Below, in pieces: positions 8,009 through 16,431 of a stretch of DNA of 64,000 nucleotides. The translations under genes were made by a program, and so were the position numbers. The stretch comes from Streptosporangium becharense (GTDB lineage Bacteria > Actinomycetota > Actinomycetes > Streptosporangiales > Streptosporangiaceae). The stretch's first letter is position 1; each line of letters opens with the position of its first letter. The stretch covers positions 6,510,001 through 6,574,000 of the forward strand of contig NZ_JACHMP010000001.1 in NCBI RefSeq assembly GCF_014204985.1, given 5' to 3'. The notes beneath the pieces were generated by a model, which saw nothing but the letters and a program-made list of their open reading frames with translations, made no database searches and had not been told where the DNA came from.

Positions 8009-9991
8009 TCAGCCGCAGTGACTCCAGCCGCTCTTCCACGAGATCGAGCCGTGTGACCCGCCCCAGATCACGCACTTCCTGGCGGCGGACAGCCGCACGG
8101 GGCCCGCGTACGAGGTGAACGCGCCGGGGTTGCTCCCGCTCGCGCCGCCCTGCACCTGGAGGATCGCGTTCATCGAGATCTTGCCGGGGATCACGTACTT
8201 GGACATCGTGACGACGCAGTTCTTGCCCGCCCCGGAGTTGTACAGCAGGTAGACGGTCGCCACGGTACCCAGTGCTCTGGAGTTGACGACCTTGTAACCG
8301 CTGCCGCACACGCCGGTCGCCGTGTACGGGTTGAGCTTCTGCGTTGCGCTCGTGGGTTTCGGGGTCGGCTTGGCGGTGGTCGTGGGGCCGGCGGTGGGCC
8401 TGGCGGTGACGGTGGGCTTCGGGGTGGGTTTCGGGGTCGGCTTCGGGACGGTCGTGGGCACGGGCGTCGGTTTGGGTGCCGAGGGGGACGTGGCGGTCGG
8501 GCTCGGCCCGGCCCCGGACCGCGGTCCGGGGCTCTGCGAGGGTTTCCCGCCCGGGCCCCCGCTCGGCCGCCCGGTGGCCCGGTCCGGGCCGCCCGCCCGG
8601 GGCGGGGAGGGGCGTGCCGTCTGGCGGGACACGCTGGGTGTGATGATCCCCGCCCGCTCCTCGTCCCGGGACTCGGTGGGGGCGGGTGTCCCGCCGCCCG
8701 TCGGTGAGGTGCCGGGGCCGCGCGCGGGGTCCGGCCGCCCCCCGGCGCCCGGGGAGGCGGCGGCGGGCGCCGTGGTGACGGCGGCCTGCGCCATCGACGC
8801 CTTCCCGTCGCCGCGCAGGACCACGACGGCCCCGGCGGCCACGGCGAGCGCGGCCACGCCCGCCACGCCGGAGAGCAGGAGCCCGACCGGCAGTGCCCGC
8901 CGTCCTCGCGGGGAAGACGCCGAGCCGTCCCGCCGGACGCCGTCCCGCGGGATCCCGCCGTCATCCGGCCGGTCCTGACGTGGCCCGCCCGGATGCGGGA
9001 CGTCCTGCCCGGCGTCGCGCGAAGCGGCGGCGGGAGGAGCGGATGCGGGGGAGTGGGGGGATCCGGGTGCGAGGTGGGCGGACGCGGGGGAGTGGGGAGA
9101 CCCGGGTGCGGGATGGGATGACGCGGGGGAGCCGGAGGACCCCGGGGCGGGGCGGGATGACGCGGGAGGCTGCGCGGGGACGGCGGGGATGCCGCCCATC
9201 AGGTGGTTGACGAGCTGATCCGCGGTGGGGCGTCGGGCCGGGTCCTTCGACAGGCTGGCGGACACCAGGTCCCGCAGCGGCCCCTCCAGATCGCCCAGCT
9301 CCGGCTCCGCGTTCAGGATCCGGTTGATCACGACGGCGATCGACTCCTCGCCGAACGCGGGCGTGCCGGTCGCCGCGAAGACCATGGTGACGCCCCAGGC
9401 GAAGACGTCGACCGCGGGGGTCACCTCACCCGGGCCGAGCTGCTCGGGAGCGAGGTAGGAGGGTGTCCCCATCGCCATCCCGGTCGCGGTCATCCCCGGC
9501 GAGTCCAGCGCTCTGGCGATGCCGAAGTCGATCACCACCGGGCCCTCGGGGCCCATCAGCACGTTAGCGGGCTTGAAGTCGCGGTGCAGGATGCCGGCCC
9601 GGTGGATCGCCGTCAGCGCGGTGGCCGTGCTGACGGCCAGGCGCTCCAGCGCGGCGCCGCGCCGCGGTCCCTCCCGGCCGACGAGCTGACGCAGGGAGGG
9701 GCCGGGGACGTACTCGCTCACGATGTACGGCCGGCTGCCCGCGAGATCGGCGTGGAGCACCGACGCGGTGCAGAACCGGGCCACCCGCTGGGCGACGGAC
9801 ACCTCGCGCAGGAAGCGGGCACGTGCCTCGGGGTCGGCGGCCAGCCCGTGGTGGAGGAGCTTGACGGCGACCTGCTCGTCCGCCGGCCCCCGGCCGAGGT
9901 AGACGACGCCCTGGCCGCCCTCGCCGAGTCGTCCGGTCAGCTCGAACACGCCCAGGCGCCGCGGATCTTCCGCCGTGAGCGGCTGTGCCAC
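8009..9991 (-). CDS. Receptor-type Ser/Thr protein kinase with SapA-like extracellular domain
   Basis: The N-terminal kinase domain (about 16-267) looks active: GEGGQG loop, VAVK with K44, HRDFKPAN with D138, DFG at 155-157 and APE at 181-183. A Pro/Ser/Ala linker with roughly 14-residue repeats follows. One transmembrane helix (about 366-392) comes next, then an outside segment rich in Pro/Lys/Thr. The last 107 residues (554-660) resemble spore-associated protein A of streptomycetes: TGVCGSGYKVV, VYLLYN, CVVTM, LQVQGG and a C-terminal WSHCG, with four cysteines (562, 592, 640, 659) able to form two disulfides. The SapA resemblance is from memory. Its role would be to sense an external ligand and signal by phosphorylation. 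The GTG start has AGGGGG in front. Confidence 0.9.
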   Translation of the reverse strand: MAQPLTAEDPRRLGVFELTGRLGEGGQGVVYLGRGPADEQVAVKLLHHGLAADPEARARFLREVSVAQRVARFCTASVLHADLAGSRPYIVSEYVPGPSLRQLVGREGPRRGAALERLAVSTATALTAIHRAGILHRDFKPANVLMGPEGPVVIDFGIARALDSPGMTATGMAMGTPSYLAPEQLGPGEVTPAVDVFAWGVTMVFAATGTPAFGEESIAVVINRILNAEPELGDLEGPLRDLVSASLSKDPARRPTADQLVNHLMGGIPAVPAQPPASSRPAPGSSGSPASSHPAPGSPHSPASAHLAPGSPHSPASAPPAAASRDAGQDVPHPGGPRQDRPDDGGIPRDGVRRDGSASSPRGRRALPVGLLLSGVAGVAALAVAAGAVVVLRGDGKASMAQAAVTTAPAAASPGAGGRPDPARGPGTSPTGGGTPAPTESRDEERAGIITPSVSRQTARPSPPRAGGPDRATGRPSGGPGGKPSQSPGPRSGAGPSPTATSPSAPKPTPVPTTVPKPTPKPTPKPTVTARPTAGPTTTAKPTPKPTSATQKLNPYTATGVCGSGYKVVNSRALGTVATVYLLYNSGAGKNCVVTMSKYVIPGKISMNAILQVQGGASGSNPGAFTSYAGPVRLSAARKCVIWGGSHGSISWKSGWSHCG

Positions 9992-10313
9992 GATACCCCC
10001 TGGACGAAACCCGACTAACGGTTTATGTGGTGCAGAACGCTACCAGTGTGCATGGAAGCCCGCCGGGAGCCCGCAGGAAGCCTCAGGGGCCGTCGTGGCC
10101 GCGGTGAGACGACGCGACTCCGCTCCGCAGCCGGGCGGATGCCGCAATGGAAACCATCTCCATAACTTGACAAAACATAATGATTGCAATTTTGCAACAT
10201 AATTCGGTCCGTTTACTACGGCTTTACCTTCTCCTCTAACCTCCCGCTCGGTGCGCTCATCCGGCGCGCCGGGATTCCGCGCCCCGTGAATCCGGGGCAG
10301 GGGAGGAAAAGCG
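9992..10313. promoter_or_regulatory. AT-rich control region upstream of the M6 protease
   Basis: This gene-free stretch separates divergent genes and contains an AT-rich island at about 10150-10250. It has a TTGACA at 10167-10172 and two copies of the self-complementary hexamer TTGCAA (10184-10189 and 10192-10197) separated by TT. Together these form a near-perfect 14-bp palindrome downstream of the -35-like box, a plausible operator. I could not fix a convincing -10. Confidence 0.45.
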
Positions 10314-13094
10314 TTGTCCAGCAGAGTGAGGAGTGGGGGCGCCCGAAAGCGCCTCCTCGCGATCGTGCCCGTGCTCGGCCTGGCCGCCGCGGGGCTCGCG
10401 GCGGGGACTGCGTCCGCGGACGGTGACACCTCGGTCGCGCGGTACCAGCCGACCGCGGCCGACTACTACATCAACTACGCTCCGCCCAGGGACGAGCCCG
10501 AGGTCGCCGACCCGGCCGTGCCGTCGGCCAAGGCCCGCAAGTCCAGCCCGTCCAAGAAGCTCGACCGGAAGTTCTCCGGCGGAAACCCGGCCGCTGCGCG
10601 GGTGCTGGCCGCCCGTGAGGCAGAAGCGATCAAGACGGGGCTCAACCCCGCGGACTTCCTCTTCAAGAAGTCGAAGACCGTCAAGACAGCCAAGTTGCTC
10701 ACCCTGCTGGTGGAGTTCAACGACAAGGCCAACGATGACTTCTCCGGGTTCGTCCGCCCGGCGAGCGTCGACAGCGAGGACCCCGCCGAGTGCGTCACCG
10801 AGCCGCCGGGCACCCTGCTCAACGGCCCGCTGCACAACAAGATCCCCAATCCGGCGACCCTCGCGCACAAGGACAACAACAGCTTCTGGGTGCCGGACTT
10901 CAGCCCCGAGCACTTCAACAAGATGCTTTACAGCTCCGAGGGCATCACCGAGCGCGTCCGCCCCGACCTGACCGACCCCCGGGACGGCCGCAAGGGCATC
11001 GACATCTCCAAGCACACCATGAAGAACATGTACGAGGAGATGTCCAAGGGCGCCTACACCGTCACCGGGCAGGCCAGCGAGTGGATCAAGGTCCCGCACT
11101 CCGAGGCGTACTACGGCGCCCGAGCCTGCGGCAAGGAAGTCCAGGACATGAGCGGTCACCCGAGCAACCCGCTCGGCCCCGGCCAGCTCGCCATCGACGC
11201 GGTGAACACCCTGGCCGCCTCCGACCCGTCCTTCCCCTGGGCCGACTACGACATCGAGGACGTCGCCGACTCCGACGGTGACGGGAACTTCGCCGAGCCG
11301 GACGGCGTGGTCGACCACCTGGTGCTCGTGCACGCCGGAAAGGACAAGTCCTCCGACGGCGGCGCCGAGGGCACCTACGCGATCTGGGCCCACTCCAGCG
11401 CGGTGGCCGGCGGCTACCAGGTGCCCGGCACGAACGTGAAGATCTCCAACTACATCGTCCAGCCCGAGGACTCCGGCGTCGGCGTCTTCGCCCACGAGTA
11501 CGGCCACGACCTCGGCCTGCCCGACCTCTACGACACCACCGGCCAGGCGTCCTCGGCGGTCGACTTCTGGGACCTGATGTCCAGCGGCTCGCACAGCGGC
11601 CCGATCTTCCAGTCGATGCCGTCCCACATGGGCCTGTGGGACAAGTGGATCCTCGGCTGGGCCAGCCCGAAGGTCTTCAACCCCGGTGACCGCGCTCGCG
11701 CGGTGACGATCGGCCAGGCCTCGCGCACGCCGAAGCTGACCGAGGACGGCGTGCGGGTGAACCTGACCAGCACCCCCCTGGAGATGGTCAAGCCGCACAG
11801 CGGCACCAAGACGTGGTGGTCCAACCTCGACCAGGAGTGGGCCGACTCCAAGCTCACCCGCGACCTCCAGGTGCCGGCCGGGACCGACGTGAAGTTCCGG
11901 CTCTGGAACAACTACGAGATCGAAGAGGACTGGGACTTCGGCTTCATCGAGGTCTCCACCGACGGCGGCGCCACCTGGACCCAGCAGAAGGTCTACACCG
12001 AGGGCGGCGTCCTGGTCTCCACCGACGACGACTACACCGACCCGAACAAGAACCTCGCCAAGTTCGGCAACCGCAAGTACGGCCTCACCGGTACGACCGA
12101 CGGCTGGCGGCACGACTACGTCGACCTGACCCCGTACGCGGGCAAGACCGTCAAGCTCCGGCTGGTCTACGACACCGACGCGGCCTTCACCCCGCGCGGC
12201 TGGCACGCCGACGACTTCTCGCTCACCAACGGCGACCAGACCGTCTGGAGCGACGACGTCGAGAGCGGCAACAACGGCTGGACGACCGCCGGCGGCACGT
12301 ACACCAACACGCACGGCCAGGGCTGGGTCGTCAACGACGGCTTCCGTGAGATCTCCCGGTTCTACCTCGCGGAGTGGCGCAACTTCGACGGCTTCGACAA
12401 GGGCCTGCAGTACGCCTACAGCACCAACTACTCGCGCGAGGGTGCGTGGAAGACGGAGAAGGTCAAGTACAACGCGCCCGGCATGCTCGTCTGGTACCGC
12501 GACTCGACCTACACCAACAACTCCCTGGCCAACAACCTCGACCTGGCGCCGAGCATCGGTTCCAAGGGAAGCCTGCTGCTGGTCGACTCCCACTTCGACC
12601 CGCTGCGCCGGACCGGCACCGCGGCCGAGAAGGACCCCACCACGCTGAAGAACATGCAGGGCCGCATGCAGACCTCGAACGCGGCCTTCTCCTTCAGCAG
12701 GACCTACCCGTTCACCGAGTGCTTCGAGGCTCCGGGCGAGCCCTTCAGCGAGTACTGCACCAAGGTGGACAGGCTGCGCGGCGTGTCGGAGTTCACCGAC
12801 GCCAAGACCTGGTACCCGGGCTTCGAACTCCGCGGTGACAGCCTGTTCTACCGCGACTTCGACGCCTCGGTGGTCGTCCCGTCCAAGGGCGACCAGTCGT
12901 ACAGCACTCGGGTCGTCAACCCCGACGGCACCCCGGCCACCGAGGCCTACGGCACCGACATGGGCAACGGCAACGTCCTCGGCTCCGGCAACCCCGGTGA
13001 CGAGGGTAAGGCGCTGGGCGTGAAGCTCAAGCTCCTCACCCCGCTCCCGGGCAACATCGGCGCGATCGTCCACGTCACCCCGCCCAAGAACTGA
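10314..13094 (+). CDS. Secreted M6-family (immune inhibitor A-like) metalloprotease
   Basis: This is a large exported zinc protease. A TTG start is chosen because GGGGAGGAAAAGCG sits ideally before it and no ATG fits. It gives RKRLLAIVPV and an Ala/Gly-rich hydrophobic core ending TASADG as signal peptide. A propeptide rich in Lys follows. The zinc site is HEYGHDLGLPD, with the HExxH histidines at residues 394 and 398 and the DLG extension typical of M6. The part after residue 500 contains a beta-sandwich with FIEVSTDGGATWT and a second one around DGWRHDYVDL, resembling immune inhibitor A accessory domains. Asp-rich SDGDGNFAEPDG near residue 322 could bind calcium. Total 926 residues. Its codons are strongly biased and it ends at a strong terminator. 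Confidence 0.9.
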   Translation: MSSRVRSGGARKRLLAIVPVLGLAAAGLAAGTASADGDTSVARYQPTAADYYINYAPPRDEPEVADPAVPSAKARKSSPSKKLDRKFSGGNPAAARVLAAREAEAIKTGLNPADFLFKKSKTVKTAKLLTLLVEFNDKANDDFSGFVRPASVDSEDPAECVTEPPGTLLNGPLHNKIPNPATLAHKDNNSFWVPDFSPEHFNKMLYSSEGITERVRPDLTDPRDGRKGIDISKHTMKNMYEEMSKGAYTVTGQASEWIKVPHSEAYYGARACGKEVQDMSGHPSNPLGPGQLAIDAVNTLAASDPSFPWADYDIEDVADSDGDGNFAEPDGVVDHLVLVHAGKDKSSDGGAEGTYAIWAHSSAVAGGYQVPGTNVKISNYIVQPEDSGVGVFAHEYGHDLGLPDLYDTTGQASSAVDFWDLMSSGSHSGPIFQSMPSHMGLWDKWILGWASPKVFNPGDRARAVTIGQASRTPKLTEDGVRVNLTSTPLEMVKPHSGTKTWWSNLDQEWADSKLTRDLQVPAGTDVKFRLWNNYEIEEDWDFGFIEVSTDGGATWTQQKVYTEGGVLVSTDDDYTDPNKNLAKFGNRKYGLTGTTDGWRHDYVDLTPYAGKTVKLRLVYDTDAAFTPRGWHADDFSLTNGDQTVWSDDVESGNNGWTTAGGTYTNTHGQGWVVNDGFREISRFYLAEWRNFDGFDKGLQYAYSTNYSREGAWKTEKVKYNAPGMLVWYRDSTYTNNSLANNLDLAPSIGSKGSLLLVDSHFDPLRRTGTAAEKDPTTLKNMQGRMQTSNAAFSFSRTYPFTECFEAPGEPFSEYCTKVDRLRGVSEFTDAKTWYPGFELRGDSLFYRDFDASVVVPSKGDQSYSTRVVNPDGTPATEAYGTDMGNGNVLGSGNPGDEGKALGVKLKLLTPLPGNIGAIVHVTPPKN

Positions 13095-13112
13095 ACCACC
13101 CCACCGGATGAG

Positions 13113-13141
13113 GGGCCCCGCCGCCACCCGCGGCGGGGCCC
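13113..13141 (+). terminator. Strong hairpin after the M6 protease
   Basis: A perfect 12-bp inverted repeat (GGGCCCCGCCGC at 13113-13124 and its complement at 13130-13141) with a 5-nt loop lies 18 nt after the protease stop. There is no long T tract, as is common in actinomycetes. Confidence 0.85.
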
Positions 13142-13203
13142 TACCATTTGAGCGGGCAGATGTCCGGACGAACACGGGCAGGCACCCGACCGATAGGGGC
13201 AGC

Positions 13204-14142
13204 GTGGGAGAGCTTCGAAGCAAGGCCGAGCACACCGGGGTCATCCAGGCCGGAGGCAAGGTCTGCGTGGTGGTCAACACACGCTCGCGCCGTGGCCGGC
13301 GCCGCTACCCGGAGGTCGCCCGGCTGCTCAGGCAGGAGGGTTTCGAGCCGATCCGGATCTTCCCCGTGGTCGACCCCAGACGGCTGCGCGCCACCCTGGA
13401 GGAGGCGCTGGAGGCCGGTCCGGACCTGCTCGTGGTCGGCGGCGGCGACGGCACGCTCAGCGCCGCCGTCAAGCACGTCGCCCACCGCGACGTCGCCCTC
13501 GGTGTGCTGCCGCTGGGCACCACCAACAACTTCGTCCGCAGCCTCGGCATCCCGCTCGACCTCGCGGGTGCGATCCGGGTCTTCCGCACCGGGAAGGTCG
13601 CCGACATCGACCTGGGCGTCGCGGGTGACCGCGAGTTCGCCAACCTGGCCAGCTTCGGGGTCTCCGTGGAGGTGGCGGGCACGGTCAGGCACTGGCTGAA
13701 GCGCCTCCTGGGCCGGGCGGCCTACCCGCTCACCGCCCTGACGGTGCTGCCGGGCCACCGGCCGTTCCGTGCCTTCCTCACCGTGGACGGCCGCCGCCAC
13801 GAACTGCTCACCCACCAGCTCAACATCGCCAACGGCCGCTTCCACGGCGGCTGGCAGGTGGCCAAGGACATCAGCATCGACAACGGCCGCCTGGTCGCCT
13901 ACCAGCTCGGTTCGGGCAAGCGCCTGCGCCTGCTGGTGGAGACGCTGGTGCGGGCCACCACCGGCCGCTGGCGCAGCCTCGCGGGCGGTCCGTTCGTCAT
14001 GGGACGGGAGATGCACCTGGAGACCGACCCTCCGCTGGCCGCCGACATCGACGGCGAGGTCCGCCTGATGACCCCCATCACCCTCCGCACCGTGCCCAAC
14101 GGCCTGCGGGTGATGGTCCCCGCCGACTTCGTCGATTCCTGA
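13204..14142 (+). CDS. Diacylglycerol kinase-catalytic-domain lipid kinase
   Basis: This cytoplasmic or membrane-associated kinase belongs to the DAGK/YegS/sphingosine-kinase superfamily and phosphorylates a lipid hydroxyl. The nucleotide-binding loop GGGDGTLSAA is at about residues 78-87, followed by LGVLPLGTTNNFVRSLG, a hallmark of the family. NGRFHGGWQVAKD and a beta-rich C-terminal domain with ADIDGE complete it. The 312-residue length is typical. The GTG at 13204 is chosen over upstream codons because AGGGGCAGC precedes it and it avoids overlapping the protease terminator. The true lipid substrate cannot be read from sequence; phosphatidylinositol-type or glycerolipid substrates occur in actinobacteria. 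Confidence 0.87.
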   Translation: MGELRSKAEHTGVIQAGGKVCVVVNTRSRRGRRRYPEVARLLRQEGFEPIRIFPVVDPRRLRATLEEALEAGPDLLVVGGGDGTLSAAVKHVAHRDVALGVLPLGTTNNFVRSLGIPLDLAGAIRVFRTGKVADIDLGVAGDREFANLASFGVSVEVAGTVRHWLKRLLGRAAYPLTALTVLPGHRPFRAFLTVDGRRHELLTHQLNIANGRFHGGWQVAKDISIDNGRLVAYQLGSGKRLRLLVETLVRATTGRWRSLAGGPFVMGREMHLETDPPLAADIDGEVRLMTPITLRTVPNGLRVMVPADFVDS

Positions 14143-14199
14143 GCTGATTGATGTGGTGATTCGTGGGTAGTCGTCCTTTTCCAAGAGAGGGAGGACACG

Positions 14200-14352
14200 A
14201 TGACTCTGATCGACCGCATCAAGAGCTACCTCAGAACCCCCAGCGGCCGCAGGAACATGGAGAAGGCCAAGGCGATGGCCCGTGACCCGCGCCACCAGCA
14301 GAAGGCCCGTCAGCTCCTGAGCCGCTTCCGCACCGGCCACACCCACCGGTAG
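14200..14352 (+). CDS. Small basic protein, 50 aa
   Basis: I do not recognise a named family. The 50-residue product begins MTLIDRIKSYLRTP and is basic and probably all-helical, with Arg/Lys/Gln-rich segments (KAKAMARDPRHQQKARQ) and no membrane segment or cysteine. The ATG has an excellent GAGAGGGAGG seven nt upstream, and the gene is followed by a convincing terminator, so I regard it as real. It lies 57 nt behind the lipid kinase gene on the same strand and may be cotranscribed. Confidence 0.75.
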   Translation: MTLIDRIKSYLRTPSGRRNMEKAKAMARDPRHQQKARQLLSRFRTGHTHR

Positions 14353-14388
14353 CCCGTCTCCGGCGGGTACGGTCCTCCTGGGCCCGCC

Positions 14389-14413
14389 CGCACCCGCCTC
14401 CCCGGCGGGTGCG
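14389..14413. terminator. Bidirectional hairpin between convergent genes
   Basis: A perfect 10-bp inverted repeat (CGCACCCGCC at 14389-14398, complement at 14404-14413) is followed on the + strand by GCTCCCCTTT. It separates the 50-aa gene from the convergent NERD gene. Just beyond it (14418-14502) four imperfect CCTTTGTGCG units recur at irregular spacing. Confidence 0.75.
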
Positions 14414-14514
14414 GCTCCCCTTTGTGCGCGTCGTCTTGCCTCCGCACGCCGGCCCACCTCTGTGCGCCGTCTCGCCTTTGTGCGTCGGCCCACCTTTGTG
14501 CGCCGCCATCGCGG

Positions 14515-16059
14515 TCACCGCCCGGACAGCCGGCGGAACCGCATCCTTATCTTGTCGAACAGCGGTTCCCGCCCCGGCGCGTCGCCGTCCGCGCGGGGCG
14601 TCCCCTCCCACGCGGGCTCCGGCGGAACGCCGGTCGCCGGGTGGGGCACGGGTGGGTGAGACTCCACCGGGGTGAGTCCCACCGGGTGAGGCGCCGGGGG
14701 GCGGGGGGACGGCGGCTGCGGCCTGCGGGCCCCGCGCAGGTCGGTGAGGGCCTGGGCGGCCGTGGGCCGCCTGTGCGGGGCGGGGTCGCGCATGCGGCGC
14801 AGCACGTCCATGACCTCCGCCGGGGCCCCGCCGGCCGTGGGATCGGCGTCCGCCCCCGCCGACGGCAGCCGGCCGGTCAGCAGCTGGAAGGCGATCACCC
14901 CCGCCGCGTACACGTCGGACGCCTCCGTCATCACCGCGGACATCGTCAGGAACTCCGGGGCCGCGTAGTGGGTGTCGAGGACGTTGGGCAGCTCACCGGC
15001 CACGGTGTGCGTGCGGGTGCCCGGCTTGGCGTAGTCGAACCCGGTGAGCATCGCCCGGCCGTTCTCCGTGACGAGCACGCACGCGGGGTTCAGCGCCCGG
15101 TGGATCACGTTGTTGGCGTGGACGTGGGCCAGGCCCAGCAGCATGTCCTCCACGACGTCCAGCCTGGCTTCGGTGGAGAGGGTCTGCCGGGGGGCGGTCA
15201 GGTGCAGGTGCAGGGCCTGGCCGTGGACGTCGTCGAGCACCAGCACGAACCGGCTCTCGTCGTCGATGGCGAAGAAGTCGCGCGCGCGCACCACGCACGG
15301 GTGCGGCGGGATCCTGGTCAGGGCCTGATAGGCGTTGGTGATCAGCCGCCGCTCGGCCGCCCTCGGCCCCTCCTGTGCCAGCGGGTCCGCCCGGTAGACG
15401 CGCAGCAGGACCGTCTCGCTGTCCGGCACCGTCGCGTTGATCGCCCGGTACTCGGTGACCCGGGTGTCGCCACCGAGTTGCTCCTCGACCTGCCAGTTGC
15501 CGAACCTCGGCGGCGCCGTGGAACGCCGCACGCTGCCGTTCAGCGCCTCGATGATCGCGGTGCCGTACGGCGTGGTGTCGGTGGTGTAGCCGCGCCTGAC
15601 GCGCGAGACGTCGCTCAGCGCGCCGATCAGCCCGGCCAGGTCGGTGACGTGCCGTGAGTCTCGCCCGGCCGGGTCCACCAGCTCGGCGTCCTGGCCGGTC
15701 AGCACGACGAGGCTGTCGACGTAGACACGCTCCAGCTCGCGGCGCCGCTGCATGAGCAGGCCCTTCAGCGCGCGTCCGTTGCCGCGCAGCTTGGTCACCG
15801 GGGAGCCGAACGTCTCCCGCCGCTCGGGAAACCAGCGGGTCCCCGCGACCTCGATCCGGCCGCGCGTGCCCTTGACGTCGATGATGCAGAGTGAGTGACC
15901 GGTCAGCACGAGCACGTCCACCTCGAAGCCGTCGTCGCCGCGAGGGACCTCGATGTTGTGCAGCAGTAGCCAGTCGGCCGGGGCATTGTCCCGCAGATGG
16001 GCGATGACCCGTCGCTCGGCGTCGTTGACCGGGCTTCCGCCGCCGACGATCTGTGCCAT
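14515..16059 (-). CDS. NERD nuclease-domain protein fused to a degenerate protein kinase
   Basis: Residues about 12-130 form a NERD (nuclease-related) domain with the PD-(D/E)xK core apparently complete: FEVDVLVL (E46, D48) and IIDVKG (D61, K63). Residues about 188-455 have the outline of a Ser/Thr kinase, but the catalytic signatures are broken. There is no glycine loop, the VAIK lysine is replaced (LLRVYR), HRD/KxxN reads HRALNPACVL at 320-329, and DFG reads GFD at 340-342; only APE (367-369) survives. The C-terminus is Pro-rich with a basic end. It should not be a working kinase, while the nuclease could work. NERD-kinase proteins occur in BREX (PglW) and other defence systems, but no such partners lie here. 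Confidence 0.88.
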   Translation of the reverse strand: MAQIVGGGSPVNDAERRVIAHLRDNAPADWLLLHNIEVPRGDDGFEVDVLVLTGHSLCIIDVKGTRGRIEVAGTRWFPERRETFGSPVTKLRGNGRALKGLLMQRRRELERVYVDSLVVLTGQDAELVDPAGRDSRHVTDLAGLIGALSDVSRVRRGYTTDTTPYGTAIIEALNGSVRRSTAPPRFGNWQVEEQLGGDTRVTEYRAINATVPDSETVLLRVYRADPLAQEGPRAAERRLITNAYQALTRIPPHPCVVRARDFFAIDDESRFVLVLDDVHGQALHLHLTAPRQTLSTEARLDVVEDMLLGLAHVHANNVIHRALNPACVLVTENGRAMLTGFDYAKPGTRTHTVAGELPNVLDTHYAAPEFLTMSAVMTEASDVYAAGVIAFQLLTGRLPSAGADADPTAGGAPAEVMDVLRRMRDPAPHRRPTAAQALTDLRGARRPQPPSPRPPAPHPVGLTPVESHPPVPHPATGVPPEPAWEGTPRADGDAPGREPLFDKIRMRFRRLSGR

Positions 16060-16249
16060 CTCCCGTGCGCCGCCTTCCTGATCGTGCCTATTGTGCCGTG
16101 AAGTATCGCGAGACGCTTATCTTCCCGCGTATCCCTACTTTTCCATCCCTCGGCCGTGGGCCGTTCCTTGAGATCATGACGTAGTCCCGGCGATACCGGG
16201 TGATCGGGACGTCCGGTGCCCCGGGATGTCCGTCCCCGTCCCCGCTAAC

Positions 16250-16289
16250 CAAGCAAATGCTTGACCGGCATGGTGTGGCGACGTATAAG
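16250..16289 (+). promoter_or_regulatory. Promoter and operator for the cholesterol oxidase gene
   Basis: TTGACC (16261-16266) and TATAAG (16284-16289) are spaced by exactly 17 bp, one of the best vegetative-type promoters in the window. The inverted repeat CAAGCA-AA-TGCTTG (16250-16263) overlaps the -35 box and has the form of a TetR-family operator. Transcription would start near 16296, leaving a leader of about 135 nt. The rest of the 16060-16431 gap shows nothing else clear. Confidence 0.65.
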
Positions 16290-16431
16290 AAGTCATCGGA
16301 AACCGGGCGTCCGTCCGCCGGACACCGGTATGCGTCCGGTGCGCCGTCCGAGTCCTCCCGCGCGCTCACGATCCCCGGGGTCCCCGCCACCCTTGTCACC
16401 CCCTCCCGTCCGAAACAAGTGGAGGCCAGCA

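Noticed and set aside
10257..13280. A 1007-codon reverse-strand frame over the M6 protease
   Set aside because: It is antisense to an unmistakable protease with signal peptide and zinc site. The frame has shadow-like Val/Gly/Asp composition and no recognisable domain.
14515..16059. NERD-kinase as part of a BREX system (PglW)
   Set aside because: No pglX, pglZ, brxC or related genes lie in the window, and the kinase motifs are broken.
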